From an uncultured Lachnospiraceae bacterium (lineage in GTDB: Bacteria; Bacillota; Clostridia; Lachnospirales; Lachnospiraceae): a DNA stretch of 64,000 nucleotides. The notes below the pieces were generated by a model. That model saw only the letters and a program-made list of their open reading frames with translations. It did no database searches and had not been told where the DNA came from. The stretch spans positions 43,080-107,079 of the forward strand of contig CANQAR010000003.1 in assembly GCA_947588845.1 (NCBI GenBank), given 5' to 3'. A program made the translations under genes and the position numbers. This document shows positions 33,252 to 40,894 of this stretch, in pieces. The first letter of the stretch is position 1; every line of letters starts with the position of its first letter.

Positions 33252-33363
33252 GGGATTCGGAATTGAAAATGTCTGCTGGCGCAGACCCGAATCCCGCGCG
33301 CAAAACCCGCGAGCAGGTTTTGAACAGATAAATGCCCATGCATTCCCTGTGCATGGGCATTCG
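33252..33363 (+). terminator. Hairpin cluster ending the decarboxylase operon
   Basis: Three hairpins in a row: GGGATTCGG / CCGAATCCC enclosing GTCTGC-TGGC-GCAGAC (33252-33294), AAAACC / GGTTTT, and AATGCCCATGCA / TGCATGGGCATT (33330-33361). None has a clean T-run, so termination is likely but not certain. Confidence 0.5.
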
Positions 33364-33428
33364 TCTGGTTTATGGCCATAATTTACCCCTACTCTGGCTG
33401 CCCGCGCAAATCTTAAAAAAGTTTTTAC

Positions 33429-33457
33429 TTGATGACACAAACAGAATGGACTATACT
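33429..33457 (+). promoter_or_regulatory. Predicted promoter of the MotA/MotB-like pair
   Basis: TTGATG (33429-33434), 17-bp spacer, TATACT (33452-33457), about 85 bp before the first gene. The pair therefore appears to be its own transcription unit. Confidence 0.65.
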
Positions 33458-33543
33458 GGCTCATATGGAAGGTTACGGATTTTTGCTATAAATCAGGCAG
33501 AATCGGTAAAGAATAACAATATCTTCAGAAGATGGAGGAAGCA

Positions 33544-35286
33544 ATGGGAAAAAAGATAACTGATACACTGATCATGACCGCGGCTGCCGCAGCCTGCCTT
33601 CTGCTGACAGTTACCGTGGCGCACGGCAATTACAGAAGCTCTACGCTGATCTACAATCTTGCATTCTGGGCAGTGCTCGTGGGCTTGTACGCGGCTGCGC
33701 TGGTCGCCGGTCTGTTCCGGATGAGCAGCCTGACTGCGTATTTCCGTCAGGCGTCGGATAAGATTGACAGCGTAAAGGAGAACGACACGCTCAGTTTGTC
33801 CAATAAAGTGCAGGCCCTGATGGGAGGCTCTCCGTTCGATCAGAAACTTGAGACGTTTCTCTATGATCTGAATCACAGCCGCAGCGGGATCTGTGATATT
33901 GAAGATTATATCAATGAGGATGAGACGGACAGCATGATCCACAAAAGGATGCTGGATCTGCTTCCTGACGTGATGACGAGTCTGGGGATTCTCGGCACTT
34001 TTATGGGACTTGTCTGGGGACTGCGCGAGTTTGAGCCATCCAATTATGAGGCGATGACCTCTTCCGTGACTTCGCTTGTAGATGGAATCAAGGTGGCCTT
34101 TCTCACATCCATCTACGGTTTGTCCATGTCCCTGGTTTTTTCTTACAGTCTCAAAAGCGGCTATTCCGCTTTGGCGGACAGTCTCCAGTCTTTCCTGAAT
34201 CATTTCCATATGAACCTCGTTCCGTCCGCGGAGATGGAGGCGCAGAGCCGTCTGGAAAAGAATCAGAAGGAACAGAGCGAGATCCTGAAAGGGCTTGCGC
34301 TTGAGTTTTCCGATCAGGTCGCCCAGGGATTTTCCGCGTCGCTGGCCCCGACGCTTGACCGGATCAATACGTCGCTTGGAAACATGATGACGACGATCAC
34401 CCACAACCAGGAGATTTTTCTTCAGGATATCGTGGATTCTTTTGTATCCGAGATGAAGAAGACATTCCACACGGAATTTGAACAGTTCGGGAACAGCATA
34501 AAGACCATGACCGACGCGTTCAGCCAGAATGTTCTCTACGCGGAGAAGCTTTACCAGAACATGAGCAGCGAGATGAACAATCTGTTCGTGAAGGATGAAA
34601 ATGCCATGCATACTGCTGTGGCGGAGCTCTCGGCGATTCAGAAGAAATATGCGGATACGGTGGATGCTCTGAGCACCCGCTACAGTCAGATGACGCTTTC
34701 CCTGCAGAAAGCGCAGGAGATGACGATGAAGAACCTGTCGAATGCGGAGCAGGAGTCCTCGCGGTTCTGGGTGGCCTGCAATCAGGCGATGCAGAATTAT
34801 CTGCTCGAGGCGGCCGAGGCGTATAAAAAGTTTGAGAAGTCGAATGAATCAAATGAGCGTCTGCTGACCGCAATCACGGCGGTCTATCAGAAAAACGAAT
34901 CGCTGATCGAAGAGTATGGGGCCCAGATCAGAAACGTGGCGGAAGCGCAGGAGGATATGCGCCGGCTGCTGAAGGAATTCAGCGATTCGCAGGCGAGTGT
35001 GAACCAGATGATGCAGGAGTTTGGAATACTGCTTTCGGGAATTGAATCCGTGGCATCCGACGGAAGAAATATTTATCTGTCGCACACGGTACAGCCGTCG
35101 GAGCTGTATACAAAAGCGGCGGAATCCATCTCGCGTGTTCTGAAGGAGTCCTCCCACAAGCAGGAGAAGCTGCTCGAAGAGACGGGGAAGAGGCAGGAGG
35201 AAATACTGCTTGAGATCAAAGGGCTGCTTGAGGGACCTGCCGGAAATTCCGGAAAGAAACGCCGGGGCTTCAATCTGTGGAGCTGA
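33544..35286 (+). CDS. MotA/TolQ/ExbB-type proton-channel protein with long cytoplasmic tail (ZorA-like)
   Basis: 580 residues from ATG 33544 (GGAGG five bp upstream; ATG 33532 is also in frame). Two N-terminal membrane helices (about residues 8-28 and 36-58) are followed by a loop and the MotA/TolQ core: TSLGILGTFMGLVWGLREF and GIKVAFLTSIYGLSMSLVFS, matching the two family helices. From about residue 215 to 560 the protein is a long alpha-helical, coiled-coil-like cytoplasmic tail rich in Gln, Glu and Ser. Flagellar MotA is about 260-290 residues and lacks such a tail; ZorA of the Zorya anti-phage system has one. The partner gene follows by 25 bp. No flagellar, Ton or Tol genes are nearby. 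Assignment to Zorya is by architecture only. Confidence 0.85.
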   Translation: MGKKITDTLIMTAAAAACLLLTVTVAHGNYRSSTLIYNLAFWAVLVGLYAAALVAGLFRMSSLTAYFRQASDKIDSVKENDTLSLSNKVQALMGGSPFDQKLETFLYDLNHSRSGICDIEDYINEDETDSMIHKRMLDLLPDVMTSLGILGTFMGLVWGLREFEPSNYEAMTSSVTSLVDGIKVAFLTSIYGLSMSLVFSYSLKSGYSALADSLQSFLNHFHMNLVPSAEMEAQSRLEKNQKEQSEILKGLALEFSDQVAQGFSASLAPTLDRINTSLGNMMTTITHNQEIFLQDIVDSFVSEMKKTFHTEFEQFGNSIKTMTDAFSQNVLYAEKLYQNMSSEMNNLFVKDENAMHTAVAELSAIQKKYADTVDALSTRYSQMTLSLQKAQEMTMKNLSNAEQESSRFWVACNQAMQNYLLEAAEAYKKFEKSNESNERLLTAITAVYQKNESLIEEYGAQIRNVAEAQEDMRRLLKEFSDSQASVNQMMQEFGILLSGIESVASDGRNIYLSHTVQPSELYTKAAESISRVLKESSHKQEKLLEETGKRQEEILLEIKGLLEGPAGNSGKKRRGFNLWS

Positions 35287-35311
35287 CAGGACCGCTTCAG
35301 GAGGTGGATAA

Positions 35312-36298
35312 ATGAGACGCAGAAACAAAAAGAGAGATTCCGTGGGGTTCAACGTCTGGCGTTCCTACTCTGATATGATGGCAGGACTTTTGATGCTGTT
35401 CGTGCTGATTATGTGCGTCACGTTGTTTCAGGCGCAGAAGAATTATGTCGAGCGGCTTGCGGAGCAGGAAGAAAAGCTGATGATCCAGAATGAGTATACA
35501 AGCGCGCTTCTGGAGAAGCAGTCTGAGCTAGACGAGCAGGCCAGTCAGCTGAAGACGCAGGACGAGCTTTTAGCGGAACAGGAGGAAAAGCTCGCGGAAC
35601 AAAATCTGACGCTGGAAGAGATGCAGGCGGCGCTTGCGGAACAGGCCGCCCTTCTGGAAGAAAAGACGGCCACGCTTTCCCAGCAGCAGACGACACTGGA
35701 GCAGCAGCAGGCTGCTCTGAATGCCCGGACGGAGGAACTGAAGGAAAAACAGAGTCAGATCGACCGGATTGTCGGCGTAAAGGCGGAAGTGGTGGAAGCT
35801 CTGCGCAAGGAATTTCAGAAGAACAATCTGGACGTCACGATCGACACGCAGACAGGCGCCCTTGTGCTGGATTCAAACGTCATGTTTGCCTACGATGATG
35901 TGGAGCTGTCCGATGCCGGGCGGGAGATGCTGCAGAAAGCGCTTCCGATTTACTGCAGCGTGCTTCTGAGCGATCAGTACCTGCCGAATGTGGCCGAGAT
36001 TATTATCGACGGATACACGGATACGGACGGTACCTACGAATACAACCTGGAACTGTCCCAGAGAAGATCACTGGCGGTCGCGCAGTATCTTCTTGAGATC
36101 AAGGAAGGCTTCCTGGGAGAAAAGGAGTCGGAGATCCTTCAGCAGAAGCTGACGGTGAACGGGCATTCCATGAGCAACCCGATCCTTGATGAGAATGGAA
36201 ACGTGGATAAGGACGCATCCCGGCGTGTGGAAGTGAAGTTCCGCCTGAAGGATGAAGAGATGATCGAGGAGCTGTATGAGCTTATGAATGGGGAATAA
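35312..36298 (+). CDS. MotB/OmpA-domain stator partner with coiled-coil stalk (ZorB-like)
   Basis: 328 residues, start ATG 35312 after CAGGAGGTGG. A short cytoplasmic N-terminus is followed by one membrane helix with the stator-type Asp (WRSYSDMMAGLLMLFVLIMC, Asp21), an approximately 110-residue Glu/Gln-rich coiled coil (about 40-155) with near-heptad repeats such as QASQLKTQDELLAEQEEKL, and an OmpA/MotB peptidoglycan-binding domain (about 180-325) containing IIIDGYTDTDGTYEYNLELS and QRRSLAVAQYLLE. This is the partner of the MotA-like protein: an ion-driven motor anchored to the cell wall. None of the known Zorya effectors (ZorC, ZorD, ZorE) is adjacent. Confidence 0.87.
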   Translation: MRRRNKKRDSVGFNVWRSYSDMMAGLLMLFVLIMCVTLFQAQKNYVERLAEQEEKLMIQNEYTSALLEKQSELDEQASQLKTQDELLAEQEEKLAEQNLTLEEMQAALAEQAALLEEKTATLSQQQTTLEQQQAALNARTEELKEKQSQIDRIVGVKAEVVEALRKEFQKNNLDVTIDTQTGALVLDSNVMFAYDDVELSDAGREMLQKALPIYCSVLLSDQYLPNVAEIIIDGYTDTDGTYEYNLELSQRRSLAVAQYLLEIKEGFLGEKESEILQQKLTVNGHSMSNPILDENGNVDKDASRRVEVKFRLKDEEMIEELYELMNGE

Positions 36299-36307
36299 AT
36301 TTATAAC

Positions 36308-36337
36308 TTGACAAGAAGATTTGGTCAGGAGTAGGAT
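36308..36337 (+). promoter_or_regulatory. Possible promoter before the L,D-transpeptidase gene
   Basis: TTGACA (36308-36313), 18-bp spacer, TAGGAT (36332-36337). This gives a leader of about 125 nt and separates the transpeptidase gene from the ZorAB-like pair. Confidence 0.5.
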
Positions 36338-36466
36338 AGTACTGATTTTTCGGGATTTTATGCGGATTTCTTTTCCTTCAAAAATCCCCGGGCACAGTGA
36401 CTTTGGAGTTCAGTGTATGGATATTTTCCATATATGAATAGATCATAAGAGAAGGGGTTAAGTATT

Positions 36467-37792
36467 ATGAGGCATATTTTAAAACCGTTCCGTCTGCTTG
36501 TACTGGTAATGGTCATGGCATTTCTTCCGGTGTGCGGCGCTTCTGCGGCGTCTGCTCCGACCGGAAATACACAGCTGGCGATTGTGGAAGGGTCCATTAA
36601 AAACAAAGCGGTTACACTGCAGTGGAACGCCATCAGCGGGGCTTCCGGATATAATCTGTATCAGATGGATCTGAATACCAACAAGCTGATGAAGCGGTAT
36701 ACGACGACCGCGACCAAATATACGGTGAAAAAGCTTACAAAAGGGAAGGATTACTGTTTCTACGTAAAAGCGTTTAACAGCGCGGGCGAGAGCAGTATAA
36801 TGTCCAATATTATTGATGTGACGCCGGGCTATGCAAAGCCGTCGGCGCCGACCGGATTTACCATCCGGGAATACAGGACAGGCTACCGTATCCTGAACTG
36901 GACAAAGGCCAAAGGAGCTGCCGGACATCTGCTGTATATAAGCGATTCCGTTCTCAACAGCAGCGGAAAGGTTCAGAGTACGACAGTTAAGGTGCAGGAA
37001 CTGGGAAGAGATGTGGAAACCTATACGATGAAAGTCGAGAAGGGACACAGTTATACGTTTTATCTGGTGGGCTTCAATCAGTATCTGGAGGTTCCGGAAC
37101 TGAAAGCGGGAGAGGATCCGAACATTCCGGTCAAGCCGACAAGGATTATCTCGCGCAGCGAGCGCTCGCTTGTCCTGAAAGCGAAGTATGAGGAAATTGC
37201 GATCAATACGGTGCATGCGTGGTATCTGCATGCGACCGTCAAATCGACGACAACCGCCACAGATGAATCCGGAAAGAAAGTGACCGTATACGGAGGCACG
37301 GGAGTTACGGCGACCGCGTACACCTCCGGTTCTGTTGTGGTAATCCTGAGCACCGGGAAAAAGGTTACGATGTCCGGAAGCAATCTGACTTACGGAAATC
37401 TGTCGAATACATCGTCGAGATATACGACGCAGCAGGCGGAGAATTTTGTAAATGTCAAAGGATACACCAGCGTGACCGACTGGCTGATCTGGTGCAACGA
37501 ATATACGACGGTCACGTACCTGTTCCGCGGCTATAAGGGACACTGGGACTGCGTCAGGGCAATGGACTGCGTGGTCGGTATGTACATGAAGACGAAGCAG
37601 GGAGTCAGAAAAATTACGAAAAAAGGGTATGAATATGGAGATGTGGCTCTGTTCTTCGGAGGAAACGCATTCCACAGAAGATGGGCTACGACCAGAGGCG
37701 TGGAATCTTCCGGCTGTGTAAGACTTGGCACATCGGATCTGCATTATATGTACAATAATGTTCCGGTATCCACGACGGTGGTATTTTATTAA
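36467..37792 (+). CDS. Secreted FN3-domain L,D-transpeptidase (YkuD fold)
   Basis: 441 residues. Signal peptide (LLVLVMVMAFLPVCGASAA), then two fibronectin type III-like domains (about 30-125 and 128-220; LQWNAISGASGYNLYQ and LNWTKAKGAAGHLLYIS), a beta-rich middle, and a C-terminal YkuD catalytic domain (about 335-441). The catalytic region reads FHRRWATTRGVESSGCVRLG: His upstream and S-S-G-C-V-R-L around the catalytic Cys, where most family members have SHGC. It probably makes 3-3 cross-links or attaches proteins in peptidoglycan. A Lachnospiraceae secreted wall enzyme of this layout is familiar, but the SSGC variant should be checked. Confidence 0.85.
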   Translation: MRHILKPFRLLVLVMVMAFLPVCGASAASAPTGNTQLAIVEGSIKNKAVTLQWNAISGASGYNLYQMDLNTNKLMKRYTTTATKYTVKKLTKGKDYCFYVKAFNSAGESSIMSNIIDVTPGYAKPSAPTGFTIREYRTGYRILNWTKAKGAAGHLLYISDSVLNSSGKVQSTTVKVQELGRDVETYTMKVEKGHSYTFYLVGFNQYLEVPELKAGEDPNIPVKPTRIISRSERSLVLKAKYEEIAINTVHAWYLHATVKSTTTATDESGKKVTVYGGTGVTATAYTSGSVVVILSTGKKVTMSGSNLTYGNLSNTSSRYTTQQAENFVNVKGYTSVTDWLIWCNEYTTVTYLFRGYKGHWDCVRAMDCVVGMYMKTKQGVRKITKKGYEYGDVALFFGGNAFHRRWATTRGVESSGCVRLGTSDLHYMYNNVPVSTTVVFY

Positions 37793-37818
37793 GAAAGCCC
37801 AGTCTCCATACAGGAACA

Positions 37819-37863
37819 GGGGGCATCATAAATGAGGGGCACACGCTTGAGTGATGCCCCTTT
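37819..37863 (+). terminator. Intrinsic terminator after the transpeptidase gene
   Basis: GGGGCATCA / TGATGCCCC stem with a 23-nt loop, followed by TTT. Confidence 0.65.
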
Positions 37864-37886
37864 AAAGATGAAAAGGGAGAAGGATT

Positions 37887-38600
37887 ATGATTCTGACTGA
37901 CAGGACGTGTTATATCATCGGGGCGGGAAGCTTTGAACATCTGCTTGTGCCGCAGGAAGAGCATGATCTGGTGATCGCGGCGGACGGCGGTTACCGGCAT
38001 TGTGAAAAGATGGGACTGGAACCGGATGTTCTGCTTGGAGATTTTGATTCGCTGGAGATTGTTCCGGAGCACAAAAGGCTGATCAGGCATTCGCCGATCA
38101 AGGATGATACGGATATGGCGCTGGCCGCGGCGTACGGGGAGAGCAGGGGATGCAGGCGGTTTATGCTGTACGGCGGACTTGGAGGCCGTCTGGATCACAC
38201 GATGGCGAACCTGCAGCTTCTGACTCTGCTGTCGCGGAAAGGATATGCGGCCTATCTGATCGGGGAAGGCAGTATTATTACCGCGGTTACAGACGGAAAA
38301 CTTGTATTCGGGCCTTCCGCCTCCGGTATGATCTCCGTGTTCTGCGCGGGAGAGAAAGCGGAAGGAGTCAGTGAGCGCGGACTGAAGTATTCGCTGGATC
38401 ATACGGTACTGACCTGTGAGCGTGCGCTTGGCGTCAGCAATGAGTTCACCGGGCAGGAATCCATGATTGAGGTGGAGCGGGGAACGCTGCTTGTGTTCTG
38501 GGGAGAATCAGAAGGTTTTGAGAAGAGCCGTGTTGATAAGGGAGCTGTGACCGTTTGGGAGAACAGACCCGGATCATATTCTGCGGACAGGGAAGGATGA
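37887..38600 (+). CDS. thiN: Thiamine pyrophosphokinase
   Basis: 237 residues. Motifs of the family in order: AADGGYRH, VLLGDFDSL, the KDDTDMALA segment that binds Mg-ATP, GGLGGRLDHTMANLQLL and, near the end, GVSNEFTG, which contacts thiamine. It converts thiamine plus ATP to thiamine pyrophosphate, the cofactor for pyruvate:ferredoxin oxidoreductase and transketolase. AAAGGGAGAAGG precedes the ATG. No TPP riboswitch is seen upstream. A C-terminal tail of about 30 residues is variable. Confidence 0.95.
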   Translation: MILTDRTCYIIGAGSFEHLLVPQEEHDLVIAADGGYRHCEKMGLEPDVLLGDFDSLEIVPEHKRLIRHSPIKDDTDMALAAAYGESRGCRRFMLYGGLGGRLDHTMANLQLLTLLSRKGYAAYLIGEGSIITAVTDGKLVFGPSASGMISVFCAGEKAEGVSERGLKYSLDHTVLTCERALGVSNEFTGQESMIEVERGTLLVFWGESEGFEKSRVDKGAVTVWENRPGSYSADREG

Positions 38601-38606
38601 TTATTT

Positions 38607-39053
38607 ATGGAACAACATTCCGGAAAGGGATCTTCGTACTTGTATAAATTCTGGCTGCTGCTGTGTGCGGCAGGCTGTATGGGAATTTCTTTTTATGGGG
38701 AGAAGCTGCTGCCGGCGGTCTGGATCGGGAAGCTGTGCGGAATCTGCGCATGCGCTCTGATGACGCTTTTGTCAGTGTTTTCTTTTGTGACAGGCGATAC
38801 AGGGCTTCTGGGACTGACGGATCCGGACAAAGGACAGGAATTTTCCCGCTGGTCCCGCAGAATTCCCGCGGCAGCGGCGTGTATGATTTTTCTTGCAGGG
38901 ACTGCCGCCGAGACGGCTTACGCGTTTTACAGTCTGCGCGGCGGGTATACGACAAGCCTTATGGGGGATGCCCTGATGACAGCCGCAATTTACACGGCGG
39001 CGTCGCTGACAGCGCGGAAGCTGCTGACTGTCATGGCGGGACGGGAAAGCTGA
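38607..39053 (+). CDS. Hypothetical membrane protein
   Basis: 148 residues with four predicted membrane helices: YKFWLLLCAAGCMGISFYG (residue 13 on), a second helix with LCGICACALMTLLSVFSFV, a third with AAACMIFLAGTAAETAYAFY, and a last one with LMTAAIYTAASLTARKLL. No known domain recognised. The start lies 6 bp after the thiN stop and the site ahead of it (GGACAGGGAAGG) overlaps the thiN end, so it is translated with thiN. Function unknown; because of the neighbourhood it might concern thiamine, but nothing in the sequence supports that specifically. Confidence 0.7.
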   Translation: MEQHSGKGSSYLYKFWLLLCAAGCMGISFYGEKLLPAVWIGKLCGICACALMTLLSVFSFVTGDTGLLGLTDPDKGQEFSRWSRRIPAAAACMIFLAGTAAETAYAFYSLRGGYTTSLMGDALMTAAIYTAASLTARKLLTVMAGRES

Positions 39054-39103
39054 TTGACTGTAACCTTCTGTTTTTTTGACACGGGTTTGGGCTGAAAATC
39101 ACA

Positions 39104-39132
39104 TTGCGTTTCAGAAACTGACATGTTATAAT
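39104..39132 (+). promoter_or_regulatory. Predicted promoter of gpmI
   Basis: TTGCGT (39104-39109), 17-bp spacer, TATAAT (39127-39132), about 44 bp before the ATG. Confidence 0.7.
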
Positions 39133-39175
39133 GCAAGCTGGTAAAATTTATTTCATGCGATAAAGGAGAGGGAAC

Positions 39176-40717
39176 ATGAGCAGGAAACCAACAGTTTTAA
39201 TGATTCTTGACGGATATGGATTGAATGACAAGGTGCAGGGCAACGCGGTTGCCGAGGCAGCTACACCGGTCATGGACAGGCTGATGAAAGAGTGCCCGTT
39301 TGTCAGGGGCAACGCGAGCGGCCTTGCGGTAGGTCTTCCGGACGGACAGATGGGAAATTCCGAGGTAGGCCATCTGAATATGGGAGCGGGACGCATTGTC
39401 TACCAGGATCTGACAAGAATCACAAAAGAGATACAGGACGGGACTTTTTTTGAGAATAAAGAGCTTGTGAAGGCGATGAACAACGCGAAGACAAACGGCA
39501 CATCGCTTCATATGTACGGGCTGATTTCCGACGGCGGCGTGCACAGCCACAATACGCATCTGTACGCACTGCTTGAGATGGCAAAGAGATTCGGCCTTGA
39601 GAAAGTCTACGTGCATTGTTTCCTTGATGGACGTGATACTCCGCCTGCTTCCGGCAAGGATTATGTGCAGGAGCTGACGGACAAGATGGCGGAGATCGGC
39701 GTCGGCCAGGTTGCGACGGTGATGGGACGTTACTACGCGATGGACAGAGATAACCGCTGGGAGAGAGTGGAGAAGGCATACCGCGCCCTGACGGAAGGCG
39801 TGGGAGAGACGGCCGCGGACGGCGTTGAGGCGGTTGCAAACTCCTATGAGCGGGGCGATACCGACGAGTTTGTGCTTCCGACAGTCGTCATGAAGGACGG
39901 AGCTCCGCTTACCACGATCAAAGACGGGGATTCCATTATATTCTTTAATTTCCGTCCGGACCGCGCGCGAGAGATTACCCGTACATTCTGCTGCGATGAT
40001 TTCAGCGGATTTGACCGCGGCCCGCGCAAAAAGGTTGTCTATGTCTGCTTTACGGAATACGATGTGACAATTCCGAACAAGAGCATTGCGTTCCAGAAGG
40101 TTTCTGTCACAAATACATTTGGAGAATATCTCGCGGCGAACGGACTGACCCAGGCGAGAATTGCCGAGACGGAGAAGTATGCGCATGTCACATTCTTCTT
40201 TAACGGCGGAGTCGAGGCCCCGAATCCGGGTGAGGACCGTATTCTTGTAAATTCGCCGAAGGTTGCGACGTATGATCTGAAGCCGGAGATGAGCGCGTAC
40301 GAGGTATGCCAGAAGGTGACGGAAGCGGTCACAGGAGGCAAGTACGATGTGGTCATCACGAACTTTGCAAATCCGGATATGGTAGGCCACACCGGCGTTG
40401 AGGCGGCCGCGATCAAGGCAATCGAGGCAGTGGACGAGTGCGTGGGCAAAGTCGTGGAAGCGGTGAAGTCCGTGGACGGCAAGCTGTTCATCTGCGCGGA
40501 TCACGGCAATGCGGAGCAGCTGATCGACTATGAGACAGGCGCGCCGTTTACGGCCCATACGACGAATCAGGTTCCGTTTATTCTTGTGAACTGCGGCAAG
40601 GATCTTGGCCTGCGCGAGGGAGGCTGTCTTGCCGATATCGTTCCGACGCTGATCGAGCTGATGGGAATGGAGCAGCCTGCGGAGATGACAGGAAAATCGC
40701 TGCTTGTTCATAAATAG
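39176..40717 (+). CDS. gpmI: 2,3-bisphosphoglycerate-independent phosphoglycerate mutase
   Basis: 513 residues, the normal length. The alkaline-phosphatase-fold metal site begins in VLMILDGYGL; the phosphorylated Ser is in QMGNSEVGHLNMGAGR; the second half has DRARE-like FRPDRAREITR, and metal-binding FICADHGNAEQLID and FTAHTTNQVPFI. It interconverts 3- and 2-phosphoglycerate in glycolysis, using two Mn2+ ions. It is a single-gene unit with promoter and terminator. GGAGAGGGA is the ribosome binding site. Confidence 0.98.
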   Translation: MSRKPTVLMILDGYGLNDKVQGNAVAEAATPVMDRLMKECPFVRGNASGLAVGLPDGQMGNSEVGHLNMGAGRIVYQDLTRITKEIQDGTFFENKELVKAMNNAKTNGTSLHMYGLISDGGVHSHNTHLYALLEMAKRFGLEKVYVHCFLDGRDTPPASGKDYVQELTDKMAEIGVGQVATVMGRYYAMDRDNRWERVEKAYRALTEGVGETAADGVEAVANSYERGDTDEFVLPTVVMKDGAPLTTIKDGDSIIFFNFRPDRAREITRTFCCDDFSGFDRGPRKKVVYVCFTEYDVTIPNKSIAFQKVSVTNTFGEYLAANGLTQARIAETEKYAHVTFFFNGGVEAPNPGEDRILVNSPKVATYDLKPEMSAYEVCQKVTEAVTGGKYDVVITNFANPDMVGHTGVEAAAIKAIEAVDECVGKVVEAVKSVDGKLFICADHGNAEQLIDYETGAPFTAHTTNQVPFILVNCGKDLGLREGGCLADIVPTLIELMGMEQPAEMTGKSLLVHK

Positions 40718-40736
40718 ACAGAAGTACAGGAATCAG

Positions 40737-40770
40737 AACCGCCGCACATTCGACGTGCGGCGGTTTTTTT
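40737..40770 (+). terminator. Intrinsic terminator after gpmI
   Basis: AACCGCCGCAC / GTGCGGCGGTT with a loop of seven bases, followed by a run of T. Confidence 0.93.
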
Positions 40771-40894
40771 GGTCACACAATTTAAAAAGGATTTTCACAA
40801 ATTTATCACAAACTTCCGATATAGTAAACGCAGTAAAAACGGAACGGCAAATACATAAAACAAAAAGCCGGGTGCATACGAAAGGAGATTAATG

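Noticed and set aside
33544..37792. Complete Zorya defence operon
   Set aside because: No ZorC, ZorD or ZorE gene; the downstream L,D-transpeptidase has its own promoter and is a common wall enzyme, so only the ZorAB-like pair is called.
37801..37890. TPP riboswitch before thiN
   Set aside because: Only a terminator hairpin is present; the conserved TPP aptamer segments were not found.
39197..40711. 504-codon minus-strand ORF opposite gpmI
   Set aside because: gpmI on the + strand is unmistakable; the antisense frame is open by codon bias alone.
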